DNA of 22,336 nucleotides from Bacteroidota bacterium (GTDB lineage: Bacteria; Bacteroidota; Rhodothermia; Balneolales; Balneolaceae), in contig JAGXIS010000129.1 of the NCBI GenBank assembly GCA_024635465.1, forward strand, positions 1 through 22,336, in the 5' to 3' direction. The notes beneath the pieces are model-generated. The model searched no databases, was not told the DNA's origin, and saw only the letters and a list, made by a program, of their open reading frames with translations. How positions within the stretch are numbered: position 1 is the stretch's first letter; every line of letters begins with the position of its first letter. Position numbers and translations under genes: made by a program. Below are positions 8,368 to 16,387 of this stretch, piece after piece.

Positions 8368-9060
8368 CTATTCTTTATTTTTAGTTAATGTGTTCATTTC
8401 CCTTTTTTCTACAGGTTTATTTTCAGCTAACCAGTCGTCAAAACCGCTATCGAGTCTGTAGGCATTAAATCCTTTTTTGTTCAGTAGATTCACCGCTTCA
8501 TCAGCCATCAAACAAAGCGGGCCACGACAATAGGCTACAATTTCCCGATCAGTCGGCAGTTCCTGCAATCTCTCCTTCAGCTGATTATGAGGAAGCGAAT
8601 CGGCATTTTTGATGTGGCCCAGATTGTACTCCTCTTTGGGCCGTACATCGATAAGGTACACTTCATTGGATTGTATTTTTTGCAGCAATTGATCACTGTT
8701 GATCAGATATAACTGATCTTTTCGCTTCTGATAGTCCTCCAATAACATATTAATTTCATGATTTTGGGAAAGTCCCAACTGACGTAGCGCTCTCCAGGTT
8801 TCCAATACCCGCTCATCGAAAAGTTGATAGTAGATATATTTCCCATCTCTGGTTGTATCCACCAAACCCGATTTTTTCAACACTTGTAAATGTTGTGATG
8901 CATTTGCAACAGACATATTCGCATGTTCAGCAATGTACTCTACCGAAAAGGAACCTTGAGCTAGCAAATCCAAAATCTCAAGACGGTGATGGTTACTTAG
9001 CGATTTTGTTACGAGTGCAAGCTGTTTGTAAAGGGATGATTTGAATTCACGTGTATTCAT
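8368..9060 (-). CDS. ArsR-type regulator fused to a rhodanese domain
   Basis: 230 residues from the ATG at 9060. The frame is open further upstream to 9129, but family proteins begin at about MNTREFKSSLYKQ, and the extra stretch overlaps the operator-like repeats. Residues ~10-95 are an ArsR/SmtB winged helix (HHRLEILDLLAQG; SVEYIAEHANMSVANASQHLQVLKKSGL; DGKYIYYQL). The classical metal-site ELCVC motif is absent. Residues ~118-218 are a rhodanese domain with YLIDVRPKEEYNLGHI and the active loop CRGPLC (C178, C183), the only two cysteines. It probably senses a sulfur species or oxidant through the rhodanese cysteines and represses its own operon; this is inference. The flavoprotein gene follows after 1 nt. 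Confidence 0.9.
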   Translation of the reverse strand: MNTREFKSSLYKQLALVTKSLSNHHRLEILDLLAQGSFSVEYIAEHANMSVANASQHLQVLKKSGLVDTTRDGKYIYYQLFDERVLETWRALRQLGLSQNHEINMLLEDYQKRKDQLYLINSDQLLQKIQSNEVYLIDVRPKEEYNLGHIKNADSLPHNQLKERLQELPTDREIVAYCRGPLCLMADEAVNLLNKKGFNAYRLDSGFDDWLAENKPVEKREMNTLTKNKE

Positions 9061-9076
9061 ACTGCTAAGATGATTA

Positions 9077-9145
9077 TCATTCAAAGATTTTATTGAATGA
9101 AATTTACAGTAAACCCTGTTAACAATCAAGATTGTTATTGAATGA
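9077..9145. promoter_or_regulatory. Operator-like repeat cluster upstream of arsR-rhodanese
   Basis: Three elements lie in 69 nt. (1) TCATTCAA (9077-9084) and TTGAATGA (9093-9100) form a perfect 8-bp inverted repeat with an 8-nt spacer. (2) TAACAATC (9120-9127) and GATTGTTA (9130-9137) form a perfect 8-bp inverted repeat with a 2-nt spacer. (3) A third TTGAATGA at 9138-9145 lies inside TTATTGAATGA, an 11-nt direct copy of 9090-9100, 45 bp away. The first palindrome ends 17 nt before the ATG. Dyads next to the promoter are typical of ArsR-family autorepression. Confidence 0.5.
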
Positions 9146-9192
9146 TAGATTAAATATAGATTTGGAATTGCTAGTATAGAATGAATAAAAAT

Positions 9193-9861
9193 CTAATCAA
9201 TCAGTTTCCGAAATGCATCACGAAGCTGTTCTGTACCACTTTGTACGGCGCTCTTAAGTGCCTCAGAGGCCACATCTTCTGCAATTTCCATGATCACTTC
9301 CTCTAAGGCCTCACGTCCGCCTCCCCTACCCAGATCATGAAGTTCTACAGAAGCCACTTCCACCTCTACGGAACGTTCACCTCCAATTTCGGTAAAGAGT
9401 TCCGCTGAACCGTCAGTCATTAAAAAATGATCGATCACAAGTTTGGTATCGGTGGCCTCACCGATGGGGTAATTCCTGATGCTCTGCATTATCGATAGAA
9501 TATTATTTTCCGGGAGTTTCTGTTCTACAAAAATCCGGGGAGAAGTGATAATAATCTCATGAACAATCACTTCATCCGTAAATAGAGAGAGAGGGTCTAA
9601 TTCGATAAAGAAATCATCTGACTGAAATGCATATGGTTGGTTATAATCATCAGGATTTGCTACTCGGAAACCACTTAACATACCTTTGCCCGAAAATGGT
9701 GAAATTGATACATTCTCAACAGTAACGGTTGTTCCGGTTATCTCAGTACCGATTTCTTCAATTCCTGATTTTACTATTGAGTTGATACTGAGCATCGCTA
9801 CCAGAAACAGAATGATAAGTATGGTTAAAATACTACCCGCAACGATGGTAAATTTTTTCAT
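9193..9861 (-). CDS. AsmA-like (DUF748-like) membrane-anchored protein
   Basis: 222 residues with one N-terminal membrane helix (~5-27, IVAGSILTILIILFLVAML) acting as signal anchor. The body resembles the start of AsmA/DUF748 proteins: INSIVKSGIEEIGTEITGTTVTVENVSISPFSGKGMLSGFRVANPDDY, then ELDPLSLFTDEVIVHEIIITSPRIFVEQ, a beta-rich pattern of strands facing the periplasm. The C-terminal ~50 residues are helical and acidic. It is much shorter than AsmA of enterobacteria. The family acts in outer-membrane biogenesis and lipid transport, but this short form is uncharacterised. It is separated by more than 130 nt from the regulator gene downstream and by 211 nt from phoU upstream. Confidence 0.65.
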   Translation of the reverse strand: MKKFTIVAGSILTILIILFLVAMLSINSIVKSGIEEIGTEITGTTVTVENVSISPFSGKGMLSGFRVANPDDYNQPYAFQSDDFFIELDPLSLFTDEVIVHEIIITSPRIFVEQKLPENNILSIMQSIRNYPIGEATDTKLVIDHFLMTDGSAELFTEIGGERSVEVEVASVELHDLGRGGGREALEEVIMEIAEDVASEALKSAVQSGTEQLRDAFRKLID

Positions 9862-10072
9862 GGTTTTATGAGCTCAAATTCATACTTATCTAAATGTAGA
9901 AAAACTCAACCAATTGTAAAAATGACTACATTTTCGTCGAAGATTATTTCCTGCAATACATAACATTATAGTTAGCAGGCATCTAATAAAGAGAAGAGTT
10001 ATTGTTTTTTTGCTGATGGTTAAGACCGAACTCAGTTTAATAAGAACTCAAGTGAGACTGAATTCTTAAACT

Positions 10073-10723
10073 TTAGAGATCGTCAGCATGTTCTCCGGTT
10101 GCCAGATAAATAATTCGTTCACAAATATTGGTTACCCGATCACCTACACGTTCCAGATTATGAGCTACCCATATCAGATACGTGCTTTGTGTGATATAGC
10201 TTGGTTTTTCAATCATGTAGGTGACCAATTCTCGCTGAATTTGGTTGTAAAGGTTATCAATATCGTCATCTTGGCTATGTATCAATCTTGCCGAATTTGC
10301 ATCCTTGTTGATATACGCTTTCATTGAGTTTTCAATCATATCCACTGCAATTTCTTTCATTCTTGGAATATCAATGAGTGATTTTACATGCTTTTCATCG
10401 CCAATTAAAATAGTGAGTTTTGAAATACCGGCTGCATAATCCCCTATCCGTTCAAGTTCGGTGATAATATTCAGAAGCGAAATCAGTTCTCGCAAGTCAG
10501 ATGCAACGGGTTGTTGAGTAGCAATCAGGTTGATGCAATCTTCCTCAATTTCCCATCGAATTTTATTGATCTTTTTATCCTGTTTCTTGATCTGTTTAGC
10601 CTTTCCTACATCTTTATCCACAAGTGAGTCTACCGATTCATTGACAGCGTCCAGAACCAATTCTGCCATACGATTCAGTTTATTATGAAGTTTTGAAAGT
10701 TTTTCCTGTATTTGAGTGGTCAT
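10073..10723 (-). CDS. phoU: PhoU, phosphate-signalling regulator
   Basis: 216 residues from the ATG at 10723; a TTG at 10744 is in frame but adds seven basic residues with no better ribosome-binding site. The protein is two repeats of a three-helix bundle, each with the PhoU metal-binding pattern: QIKKQDKKINKIRWEIEEDC with ITELERIGDYAAGI in the first, and IHSQDDDIDNLYNQIQREL with AHNLERVGDRVTNICERI in the second. PhoU links the PstSCAB transporter to a PhoR-type sensor kinase and restrains phosphate uptake. It is the last gene of the pst operon. No PhoB/PhoR gene is in the window. Confidence 0.97.
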   Translation of the reverse strand: MTTQIQEKLSKLHNKLNRMAELVLDAVNESVDSLVDKDVGKAKQIKKQDKKINKIRWEIEEDCINLIATQQPVASDLRELISLLNIITELERIGDYAAGISKLTILIGDEKHVKSLIDIPRMKEIAVDMIENSMKAYINKDANSARLIHSQDDDIDNLYNQIQRELVTYMIEKPSYITQSTYLIWVAHNLERVGDRVTNICERIIYLATGEHADDL

Positions 10724-10769
10724 AATTTTCTTTTTTACTGTCAAATGCTCTCTTTAATGAAAAAATAAT

Positions 10770-11528
10770 TTATCCAAACTTACCAGTAATATAATCCTCA
10801 GTTTGTTTTTTTTCAGGGCTTGTAAAAATTAATTTCGTTTTGCCTACTTCAATTAGGTTTCCTTCATAGAAGAAGGCAGTTTTGTCGGATACCCGTGCAG
10901 CTTGCTGCATATTATGTGTAATGATAATAATAGTCACATCTTTTTTCAGGCTTTGAATAAGTTCCTCAATCTTGAGTGTTGCCTGGGGATCAAGTGAACT
11001 TGTTGGCTCATCCATTAGAAGTACTTCAGGTTCCACAGCAAGCGCTCTGGCTATGGAAAGACGCTGTTGCTGACCGCCCGAAAGGCTAACCGCCGCCGTA
11101 TTTAAACGGTCTTTTACTTCTTCAAAAAGAGCGGCCTGTTTCAGCGCTTTTTCACACACTTCGTTGAGTAATGTTTTATTTTTGATACCTACAAGTTTTA
11201 GTCCTGCTACAACATTATCGAAAATTGACATGGTAGGAAATGGGGTAGGTTTTTGAAAAACCATTCCGATCTTTCGGCGTACCGTTACCGGATTTACATC
11301 CTCATCGTAGATATTTTTCCCTTCAAATAAAACTTCACCCTCAACATTCGCAACTCGGGTAAGATCGTGCATCCTATTAAGTGCTCGAAGATAGGTCGTT
11401 TTACCGCATCCCGATGGTCCAATTAAGGCCATAACGGAACGATGCGGGGCAGCTAGTGAAATATCTTTAACCCCATATACTTCACCGTATTTCACAGTTA
11501 AATTTTTCGTTTCTAACTTAAAATTCAT
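10770..11528 (-). CDS. pstB: PstB, ATPase of the phosphate ABC importer
   Basis: 252 residues, standard for PstB. It has Walker [22 protein letters not shown]-loop [12 protein letters not shown], signature [16 protein letters not shown], Walker [14 protein letters not shown] and switch His in [14 protein letters not shown]. The RALNRMHDL and QKPTPFPMSI-like segments distinguish PstB from other ABC ATPases. A dimer of PstB drives phosphate through PstC/PstA at the inner membrane. It follows pstA after 70 nt and precedes phoU by 46 nt. Confidence 0.97.
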   Translation of the reverse strand: MNFKLETKNLTVKYGEVYGVKDISLAAPHRSVMALIGPSGCGKTTYLRALNRMHDLTRVANVEGEVLFEGKNIYDEDVNPVTVRRKIGMVFQKPTPFPTMSIFDNVVAGLKLVGIKNKTLLNEVCEKALKQAALFEEVKDRLNTAAVSLSGGQQQRLSIARALAVEPEVLLMDEPTSSLDPQATLKIEELIQSLKKDVTIIIITHNMQQAARVSDKTAFFYEGNLIEVGKTKLIFTSPEKKQTEDYITGKFG

Positions 11529-11598
11529 AAAAAGATTACCACTTGTTGGTTTTTAAATTGAAATCCAATTATCTGCTAAATTTGAATTTTTCCATCCA

Positions 11599-12468
11599 CT
11601 ATGCCTGTATTTTGAATTTATCACGAGCTAAAAGTCTTGCTAAGATAAAAGCAAATATAACCATCAGAAAAAGAATAATTGCCGCTGCCCAACCCATACT
11701 GTGCCACTGTTCATAGGGACTAATAGCCAGGCTGTAGAGACGCTGAGGAAGTGTATCTGTAGGACTGAATATAAAGCCATACCAGTTGTTTGGCAGATAA
11801 TTATTACCAAAAGAAGTAAACAGAAGTGGAGCTGCCTCCCCCGCTGCTCTGGCAAATGCAAGCAGTATTCCCGTAATTAATCCTCCTTTTGCAGCAGGCA
11901 TCACTGTTGAAAGAACCACACGCCAGCGTGGTATACCAAGAGCTAGACCCGATTCTCGTATGGTCCACGGAATGGATTGCAATGCACTTTCCGTTGTTCG
12001 TGCAATGATGGGTAGCATCACAACGGCAAGAGCCACACTTCCCGCTATCCCTGAAAATGTACCCATAGGTTTTACTATCAGCACAAAAATAAAGAGACCC
12101 TTTAAAATTGCAGGCATTCCGTTGAGTGTATCATTCATAAGTCTCAACGTTGGATTTAGTGGATGCTCGGGATACTCACTCAGCATCATACCGGCACCGA
12201 TTCCTATCGGAACAGCAATCAACAGAGCCAGTGTATCTACTACAATAGTACCAATAATGGTGTGTACAAGACCCGTTGCCTGACCTTGAATAGCCCTTGA
12301 GGGTGAGCCAAGCTCTTCTGTAAAAAAGTCATAACTGAGTGCACTGAACCCTTCCACAAGTACGTGTACCATTATTATAACCAGGGGCAGCAGCACAACA
12401 ACGGTTGAAATGCAAAGAAGTCCCACCATTATGCGGTCATGAATTCTTCTGCGTTTTAAACTTTTCAA
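11599..12468 (-). CDS. pstA: PstA, permease of the phosphate ABC importer
   Basis: 289 residues with about six membrane segments. The conserved ATPase-coupling region reads TESALQSIPWTIRESGLALGIPRWRVVLSTVMPAAKGGLITGILLAFARAAGEAAPLLFT in outline, with the permease EAA-type loop near residues 160-215. I kept the TTG start at 12468: it overlaps the pstC stop (TTGA) and has GGAGG 9 nt upstream (12482-12478), and the basic N-terminus SLKRRRIHDR fits PstA. An internal ATG at 12429 would cut this. It forms a heterodimeric channel with PstC. Confidence 0.95.
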   Translation of the reverse strand: MKSLKRRRIHDRIMVGLLCISTVVVLLPLVIIMVHVLVEGFSALSYDFFTEELGSPSRAIQGQATGLVHTIIGTIVVDTLALLIAVPIGIGAGMMLSEYPEHPLNPTLRLMNDTLNGMPAILKGLFIFVLIVKPMGTFSGIAGSVALAVVMLPIIARTTESALQSIPWTIRESGLALGIPRWRVVLSTVMPAAKGGLITGILLAFARAAGEAAPLLFTSFGNNYLPNNWYGFIFSPTDTLPQRLYSLAISPYEQWHSMGWAAAIILFLMVIFAFILARLLARDKFKIQA

Positions 12469-13466
12469 ACTACCTGCCCTCCACCTATTGATAGTTTTCG
12501 CTGAATGTAAGCTGCTGAAAGGTTAACTATCAACGCTATAAGGAAAAGCACAAAACCAATTGCCATTAGACTTGAGAGATGGAGACTTTCAACGGCTTCC
12601 CTGAACTCGTTAACGATAACCGATGGCATGGTGGCTCCAGCTCCGAAGATGGAAAACGGAAGTGTATTTTTATTACCTATTAACATTGCTACAGCCATTG
12701 TTTCGCCGATGGCGCGACCGAGCGACAATATTGCGCCGGCCATGATTCCGCCTCGTGCATAAGGCAGAACGGCCATCCGAATTACCTCCCATCGGGTGGA
12801 CCCCAAAGCCCAGGAGGCTTCTCTCTGATCTCTTGGTACTGCCTTGATCGCATCTTTGGCAAGAGCAGTAGTGTACGGTAGAATCATCAAAGAAAGAACT
12901 ATTGTTGCCGTTGCCATACCATAGCCCATCGGGTTCCCGAGGATATGGAGCATGTCGGGATAATTGGCTTCCGTCCAAAAGAAAATCGGTTCATAAATAG
13001 AGTCTCTGAGCCAAGGTGCGAGAATAAATATCCCCCAAATACCAATAACTACGCTCGGTATAGCAGCAATTAATTTGATCAGGTTATCAATAATTTCTGC
13101 AAGCCATCCCGGAGCATATTCCGCTGAAAATATGGCAACAGCTAATGCCGGGAAGAAAGATATTGCCAAGGCAAGTGCACTTGTAACCAGAGTACCAAAC
13201 ATAAATGGCCAGGCGCCAAAAACCATTTGTACTGCCGGATCCCAAGTAGTTCCTTTAATAAATCCAAACAGTCCAAATTCAGTCAATGCACCGCTTCCCT
13301 CAAAAAACAATACAAGCGCCATTCCAAGAGTAACCAGAATGATGGTAGCTCCCAGCCCAACAACCACAAAAGTAAATATTTTATCGCCAAGCCACTTGTA
13401 GAGAGCGTCAGTATATTTATTCCTGAAATTACCTTTACTTTTTAGCTGCGAATTTTCAGGATCCAT
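12465..13466 (-). CDS. pstC: PstC, permease of the phosphate ABC importer
   Basis: 333 residues with about six to seven membrane segments. PstC-typical parts are FGAWPFMFGTLVTSALALAI, LIAAIPSVVIGIWGIFILAP, the coupling loop DAIKAVPRDQREASWALGSTRWEVIRMAVLPYARGGI (about residues 205-240) and GRAIGETMAVAMLIGN. The stop overlaps the pstA start by 4 nt, so the two channel halves are translationally coupled. pstS ends 44 nt upstream. Confidence 0.96.
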   Translation of the reverse strand: MDPENSQLKSKGNFRNKYTDALYKWLGDKIFTFVVVGLGATIILVTLGMALVLFFEGSGALTEFGLFGFIKGTTWDPAVQMVFGAWPFMFGTLVTSALALAISFFPALAVAIFSAEYAPGWLAEIIDNLIKLIAAIPSVVIGIWGIFILAPWLRDSIYEPIFFWTEANYPDMLHILGNPMGYGMATATIVLSLMILPYTTALAKDAIKAVPRDQREASWALGSTRWEVIRMAVLPYARGGIMAGAILSLGRAIGETMAVAMLIGNKNTLPFSIFGAGATMPSVIVNEFREAVESLHLSSLMAIGFVLFLIALIVNLSAAYIQRKLSIGGGQVV

Positions 13467-13510
13467 TAACGACTTATTTTAATAAAGATCATTTTATATT
13501 TATTAAGTAT

Positions 13511-14635
13511 CTAATCGATCAAGCCCTGTTGAAGCAAGAGTTCAGCACCGATTTCCTCACCATCCCACTTAATCAACCGAATCATTGCAATATTCTTTTC
13601 CAAAGCACTGTTAGGAATTTTCGCGAATCCAAGTGATTCAGAAAGTTCCTGGCCTTCTGTAATACTCCAGATGATAAAATTCAAAAGTTCCTCGGCCTCA
13701 TTTCGGTTACTTATTGCATTATTTTGCTCCATATTTTCATATACCAGCATCCAAGCAAAACCGGCAATTGGGTATCCATATTCGGCCGGTGTGTTTGTGA
13801 ATAGAATCCTTGTATCGTCAGGCAGTTCAATATTAGCCGCCTCGGTGGTTGCTTCATAGCTTGGCTCAATAATATTACCGGAACTGTTAATAACATAGCC
13901 ATAAGACATGTTGTTTAAGATGGCATAAGTCAAACTATTATAACCAATTGCCCCGGGAGTGTTCTGCACGGCTCCGGCCACACCTTCGTTTCCATTACCT
14001 CCTATTCCCGTAGGCCAGTTCACACTGGTAGCAAATCCTACCGTATCCCTCCATCTATCGGATACACGGGATAGAAAACTTGTAAATACATTCGTAGTAC
14101 CGGATCCATCGGACCGGTGAATAACCGTGATATTCCGATCGGGCAGGTTTATATCCGGATTTAACTCTACCAATTTGGGATCATTCCAGTCAACGATTTC
14201 ACCCAAGAAAATTTCAACCAGAACCTCTCCACTAAATACCAATCCTTTTTCAATTCCTGGTAGATTGTAAGTTGGAACAACATCGGCAAGTGTAATGGGC
14301 AGATTAAATGCACGACCTCCTGTAGAACTTTCTATATCTGCCATTACCTCTTCGGAAAGAAATGCTTCGCTCATGCCAAACATAACGGTCTGTTCCATAA
14401 ACTGTCGAATTCCACCACCGGAACCGATCGATTGATAATTTACCGTTACCCGTCTGTTTGTCATGTCTCTGTATTCATCTGCCATTGCAGTTACCAAGGG
14501 TGCAGGGAAAGTGGCGCCGGCACCAAGAATACTGACTCTATCTTCTGAAGGGGTGTGCTCTGAACTCTCACCTCCACAGGAAATGATTGTAAATGACAAA
14601 AATAAAATAAGTAAATAGTTTAATGTAAATTTCAT
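13511..14635 (-). CDS. pstS: PstS, phosphate-binding lipoprotein
   Basis: 374 residues. The signal peptide ends in lipobox FTIISC (Cys 20), so the protein is a lipoprotein rather than a free periplasmic one. Phosphate-contact motifs are ILGAGATFPAPL, YQSIGSGGGIRQF and IHRSDGSGTTNVF, followed by GNEGVAGAVQNTPGAIGYNSLTYA, all typical of PstS. It delivers phosphate to PstCA. It leads the pst operon and is 274 nt downstream of the porin gene on the same strand. A pair of 11-bp-spaced PHO-box-like hexamers lies about 85-100 nt upstream. Confidence 0.96.
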   Translation of the reverse strand: MKFTLNYLLILFLSFTIISCGGESSEHTPSEDRVSILGAGATFPAPLVTAMADEYRDMTNRRVTVNYQSIGSGGGIRQFMEQTVMFGMSEAFLSEEVMADIESSTGGRAFNLPITLADVVPTYNLPGIEKGLVFSGEVLVEIFLGEIVDWNDPKLVELNPDINLPDRNITVIHRSDGSGTTNVFTSFLSRVSDRWRDTVGFATSVNWPTGIGGNGNEGVAGAVQNTPGAIGYNSLTYAILNNMSYGYVINSSGNIIEPSYEATTEAANIELPDDTRILFTNTPAEYGYPIAGFAWMLVYENMEQNNAISNRNEAEELLNFIIWSITEGQELSESLGFAKIPNSALEKNIAMIRLIKWDGEEIGAELLLQQGLID

Positions 14636-14719
14636 ATAGATAATGTTTTATGAAAAAAAATTACTCTTAGCGGCTTATTTCTTAGATTTACGCCCAGATA
14701 GAATGATACAAAACCAATG

Positions 14720-14736
14720 TTACCTTAATATTAACA
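14720..14736. promoter_or_regulatory. Weak PHO-box-like direct repeat upstream of pstS
   Basis: TTACCT (14720-14725) and TTAACA (14731-14736) start exactly 11 bp apart, the spacing of PhoB/PhoP half-sites on DNA, and lie 85-100 nt upstream of the pstS start. Only two repeats are present and the sequence match is partial, so this is a suggestion. Confidence 0.25.
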
Positions 14737-14871
14737 AATGGTCGTATTTGCATTTATATGATCCTCATCTGCAGGAATAAACCATGTAAGAATAGGAGGC
14801 AATTCAGTTTATAAGTTGCTAATTATAATAGCGAAGTAGTCTGAATCTAATAATTTGTGATACTTTGAATT

Positions 14872-14890
14872 AATCAGAAGAAATCTGATT
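14872..14890 (-). other. Hairpin after the porin gene
   Basis: AATCAGA (14872-14878) and TCTGATT (14884-14890) pair perfectly around a 5-nt loop, 20 nt past the porin stop. There is no T-run after it on the minus strand. It could be a weak terminator or an RNA-stability element between the porin and pstS. Confidence 0.3.
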
Positions 14891-14909
14891 GAATATGAGA
14901 TGTGTAATT

Positions 14910-15965
14910 TTAAAACACATAATATAATGTAGCTCTAAATATCAGATCATTAGTTGGGCTTGAACCATTCGGTGCATCACCATAAATAACAGTTTCAAAA
15001 TTTGGTATCACATGTAAATTTGGAACCGGATTAAAATCAACACCATATGTCAAGAATGTGGATTTTGCCTGATCACTAAAAGGTATGTAGTCAATGGAAG
15101 GACCCCTTGGATTGGCTTTAAACATATGATCAGTCCGAAGGAAAGCTGTCCATTTTTGGGCAAGTTTAAAATTGGTAAAGGCGGATACTAAATCTAGAGT
15201 TTCAGTTTGGTCACTGTTGCCGTTTACTTCCAGAGTATTAAATTGAGTAACGTACATGGCTCCTGCATTTATGTTTTCTGATACATACCCAAGAAATCCG
15301 TGAATCGCTTTTTGTGTGGTTGATGCACCCGTCCGATTGTATTCACCATACACTTCCACAACCATATTATCGTTAAACCACCAGCCTAAAGAAAGCATAA
15401 ATTTCTTCCATTTGTTAGTTTCGGCACCAGTACCACTGCCATTCCCAACCATGGCGTGATACTTCAGGTTGCCACCTTCTCCAAGCTGTCCTTGCAGTGC
15501 AATACCAAAATCTCTGGAACTTCCAAATTTGTGTAAATCAGAAGGGCTTTTTTCTACAGACCTGTATCCCCATACACTTTCAACAAGTCCCAACGTAGGT
15601 GTTGACGATAAACCGGCGATCAAAGAATGATTCTGATTCATTGACCAGTTCAGGTATAAGTCTTTCACGAAAGGGTCAAGATTCTGATTAGTTGAAAAAT
15701 CGCCAGGACTGTTCATCTCAAGACGAACCCGCGCAGAAAGTTTTTCTGCAAATTTACTATCATAGGCTAAATATACCCGACGGGCCCAAAATCCATTTTT
15801 ACCTTTCAAATCACCAATATGGTGATTTATTACTGAATAATAGTCGCTATATATCAACCCGCTTAATTTATGGGTAGGCTTAAACTCATTTGCGGTTTGT
15901 GCACAAACTGTTGGGATACTAAAAGCAATTAAACTTATTACGATTACATATAAGTTTTTTTTCAT
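14910..15965 (-). CDS. Outer-membrane porin, probably phosphate-linked (OprO/OprP-like)
   Basis: 351 residues. A signal peptide (KKNLYVIVISLIAFSIPTVCA) precedes a beta-barrel: alternating hydrophobic strands such as NGFWARRVYLAYDSKF, KLSARVRLEMNS, NMVVEVYGEYN and a C-terminal strand ending FRATLYYVF. The final Phe and aromatic girdle are signals for outer-membrane assembly by BamA. The pattern RRVYLAYDSKF...ARVRLEMN, then KDLYLNWSM and HSLIAGLSSTPT resembles phosphate-selective or general OprO/P-type porins of Bacteroidota. Its position upstream of pstSCAB-phoU on the same strand supports a role in phosphate entry; substrate selectivity is inferred from context only. Confidence 0.8.
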   Translation of the reverse strand: MKKNLYVIVISLIAFSIPTVCAQTANEFKPTHKLSGLIYSDYYSVINHHIGDLKGKNGFWARRVYLAYDSKFAEKLSARVRLEMNSPGDFSTNQNLDPFVKDLYLNWSMNQNHSLIAGLSSTPTLGLVESVWGYRSVEKSPSDLHKFGSSRDFGIALQGQLGEGGNLKYHAMVGNGSGTGAETNKWKKFMLSLGWWFNDNMVVEVYGEYNRTGASTTQKAIHGFLGYVSENINAGAMYVTQFNTLEVNGNSDQTETLDLVSAFTNFKLAQKWTAFLRTDHMFKANPRGPSIDYIPFSDQAKSTFLTYGVDFNPVPNLHVIPNFETVIYGDAPNGSSPTNDLIFRATLYYVF

Positions 15966-15986
15966 TTTTATCTGTATTTGATTGAC

Positions 15987-16007
15987 AGTTTAGAGTTTAT
16001 AGTTAAT
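15987..16007. repeat. Three tandem 7-bp units upstream of the porin gene
   Basis: AGTTTAG (15987-15993), AGTTTAT (15994-16000) and AGTTAAT (16001-16007) are adjacent, 22-42 nt upstream of the porin start. They may be a regulator-binding site for phosphate control or chance in AT-rich DNA. Confidence 0.3.
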
Positions 16008-16077
16008 GACTTCTTTTTATAAAAACTTTTTCAAAATGCAAATTTTCTAATCTTAATACATCAGGGATTCCCCTAAT

Positions 16078-16225
16078 GTGGGCTTTGAAAAACCCTGAAA
16101 TACTTCGACTTCATTCGTCGCTCCGCTCCTCATTGCGCTCAGCATGACGTTAAACGTCAAATTGAGCGCAACGAAACGGAGTGTAGTGAAGTCGAAATGT
16201 TCCCGTATTAAGGTTTTTCAAAGCC
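16078..16225. mobile_element. MITE-like palindromic element with 8-bp flanking direct repeat
   Basis: The ends GGGCTTTGAAAAACC (16080-16094) and GGTTTTTCAAAGCCC (16212-16226) are exact 15-bp inverted repeats. Inside, TTCGACTTCA pairs with TGAAGTCGAA, CTCCG with CGGAG, TTGCGCTCA (16133-16141) with TGAGCGCAA (16163-16171), and the centre is TGACGTT-A-AACGTCA (16145-16159). The ~148-nt unit therefore folds almost end to end. CCCCTAAT occurs at both borders (16070-16077 and 16226-16233), as expected of an 8-bp target duplication. There is no coding capacity, so a transposase would act in trans. It is far more GC-rich than its surroundings. Confidence 0.7.
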
Positions 16226-16387
16226 CCCCTAATTTTAATCCATATAATAAGTGGGAAACTGAAAATAATGGATCGAACAATGTAGTAAAAGTTTGATTTG
16301 AAAATTTTGAATAGTCACAATCTCGACCAATAACGGCTGAGGAGTTGATGGATTCAGTTAATTTATCTTGGATACTGGCATTCGATT

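Noticed and set aside
9061..9129. N-terminal extension of the ArsR-rhodanese protein
   Set aside because: The frame is open to 9129, but the stretch overlaps the operator-like repeats and the family starts at the ATG at 9060.
10023..10071. Terminator after phoU
   Set aside because: The possible stem is interrupted by a bulge and has no T-run on the minus strand.
16080..16226. tRNA, CRISPR or rho-independent terminator
   Set aside because: The symmetry is one long palindrome with no repeat-spacer pattern, no cloverleaf and no T-run; flanking 8-bp repeats fit a mobile element better.
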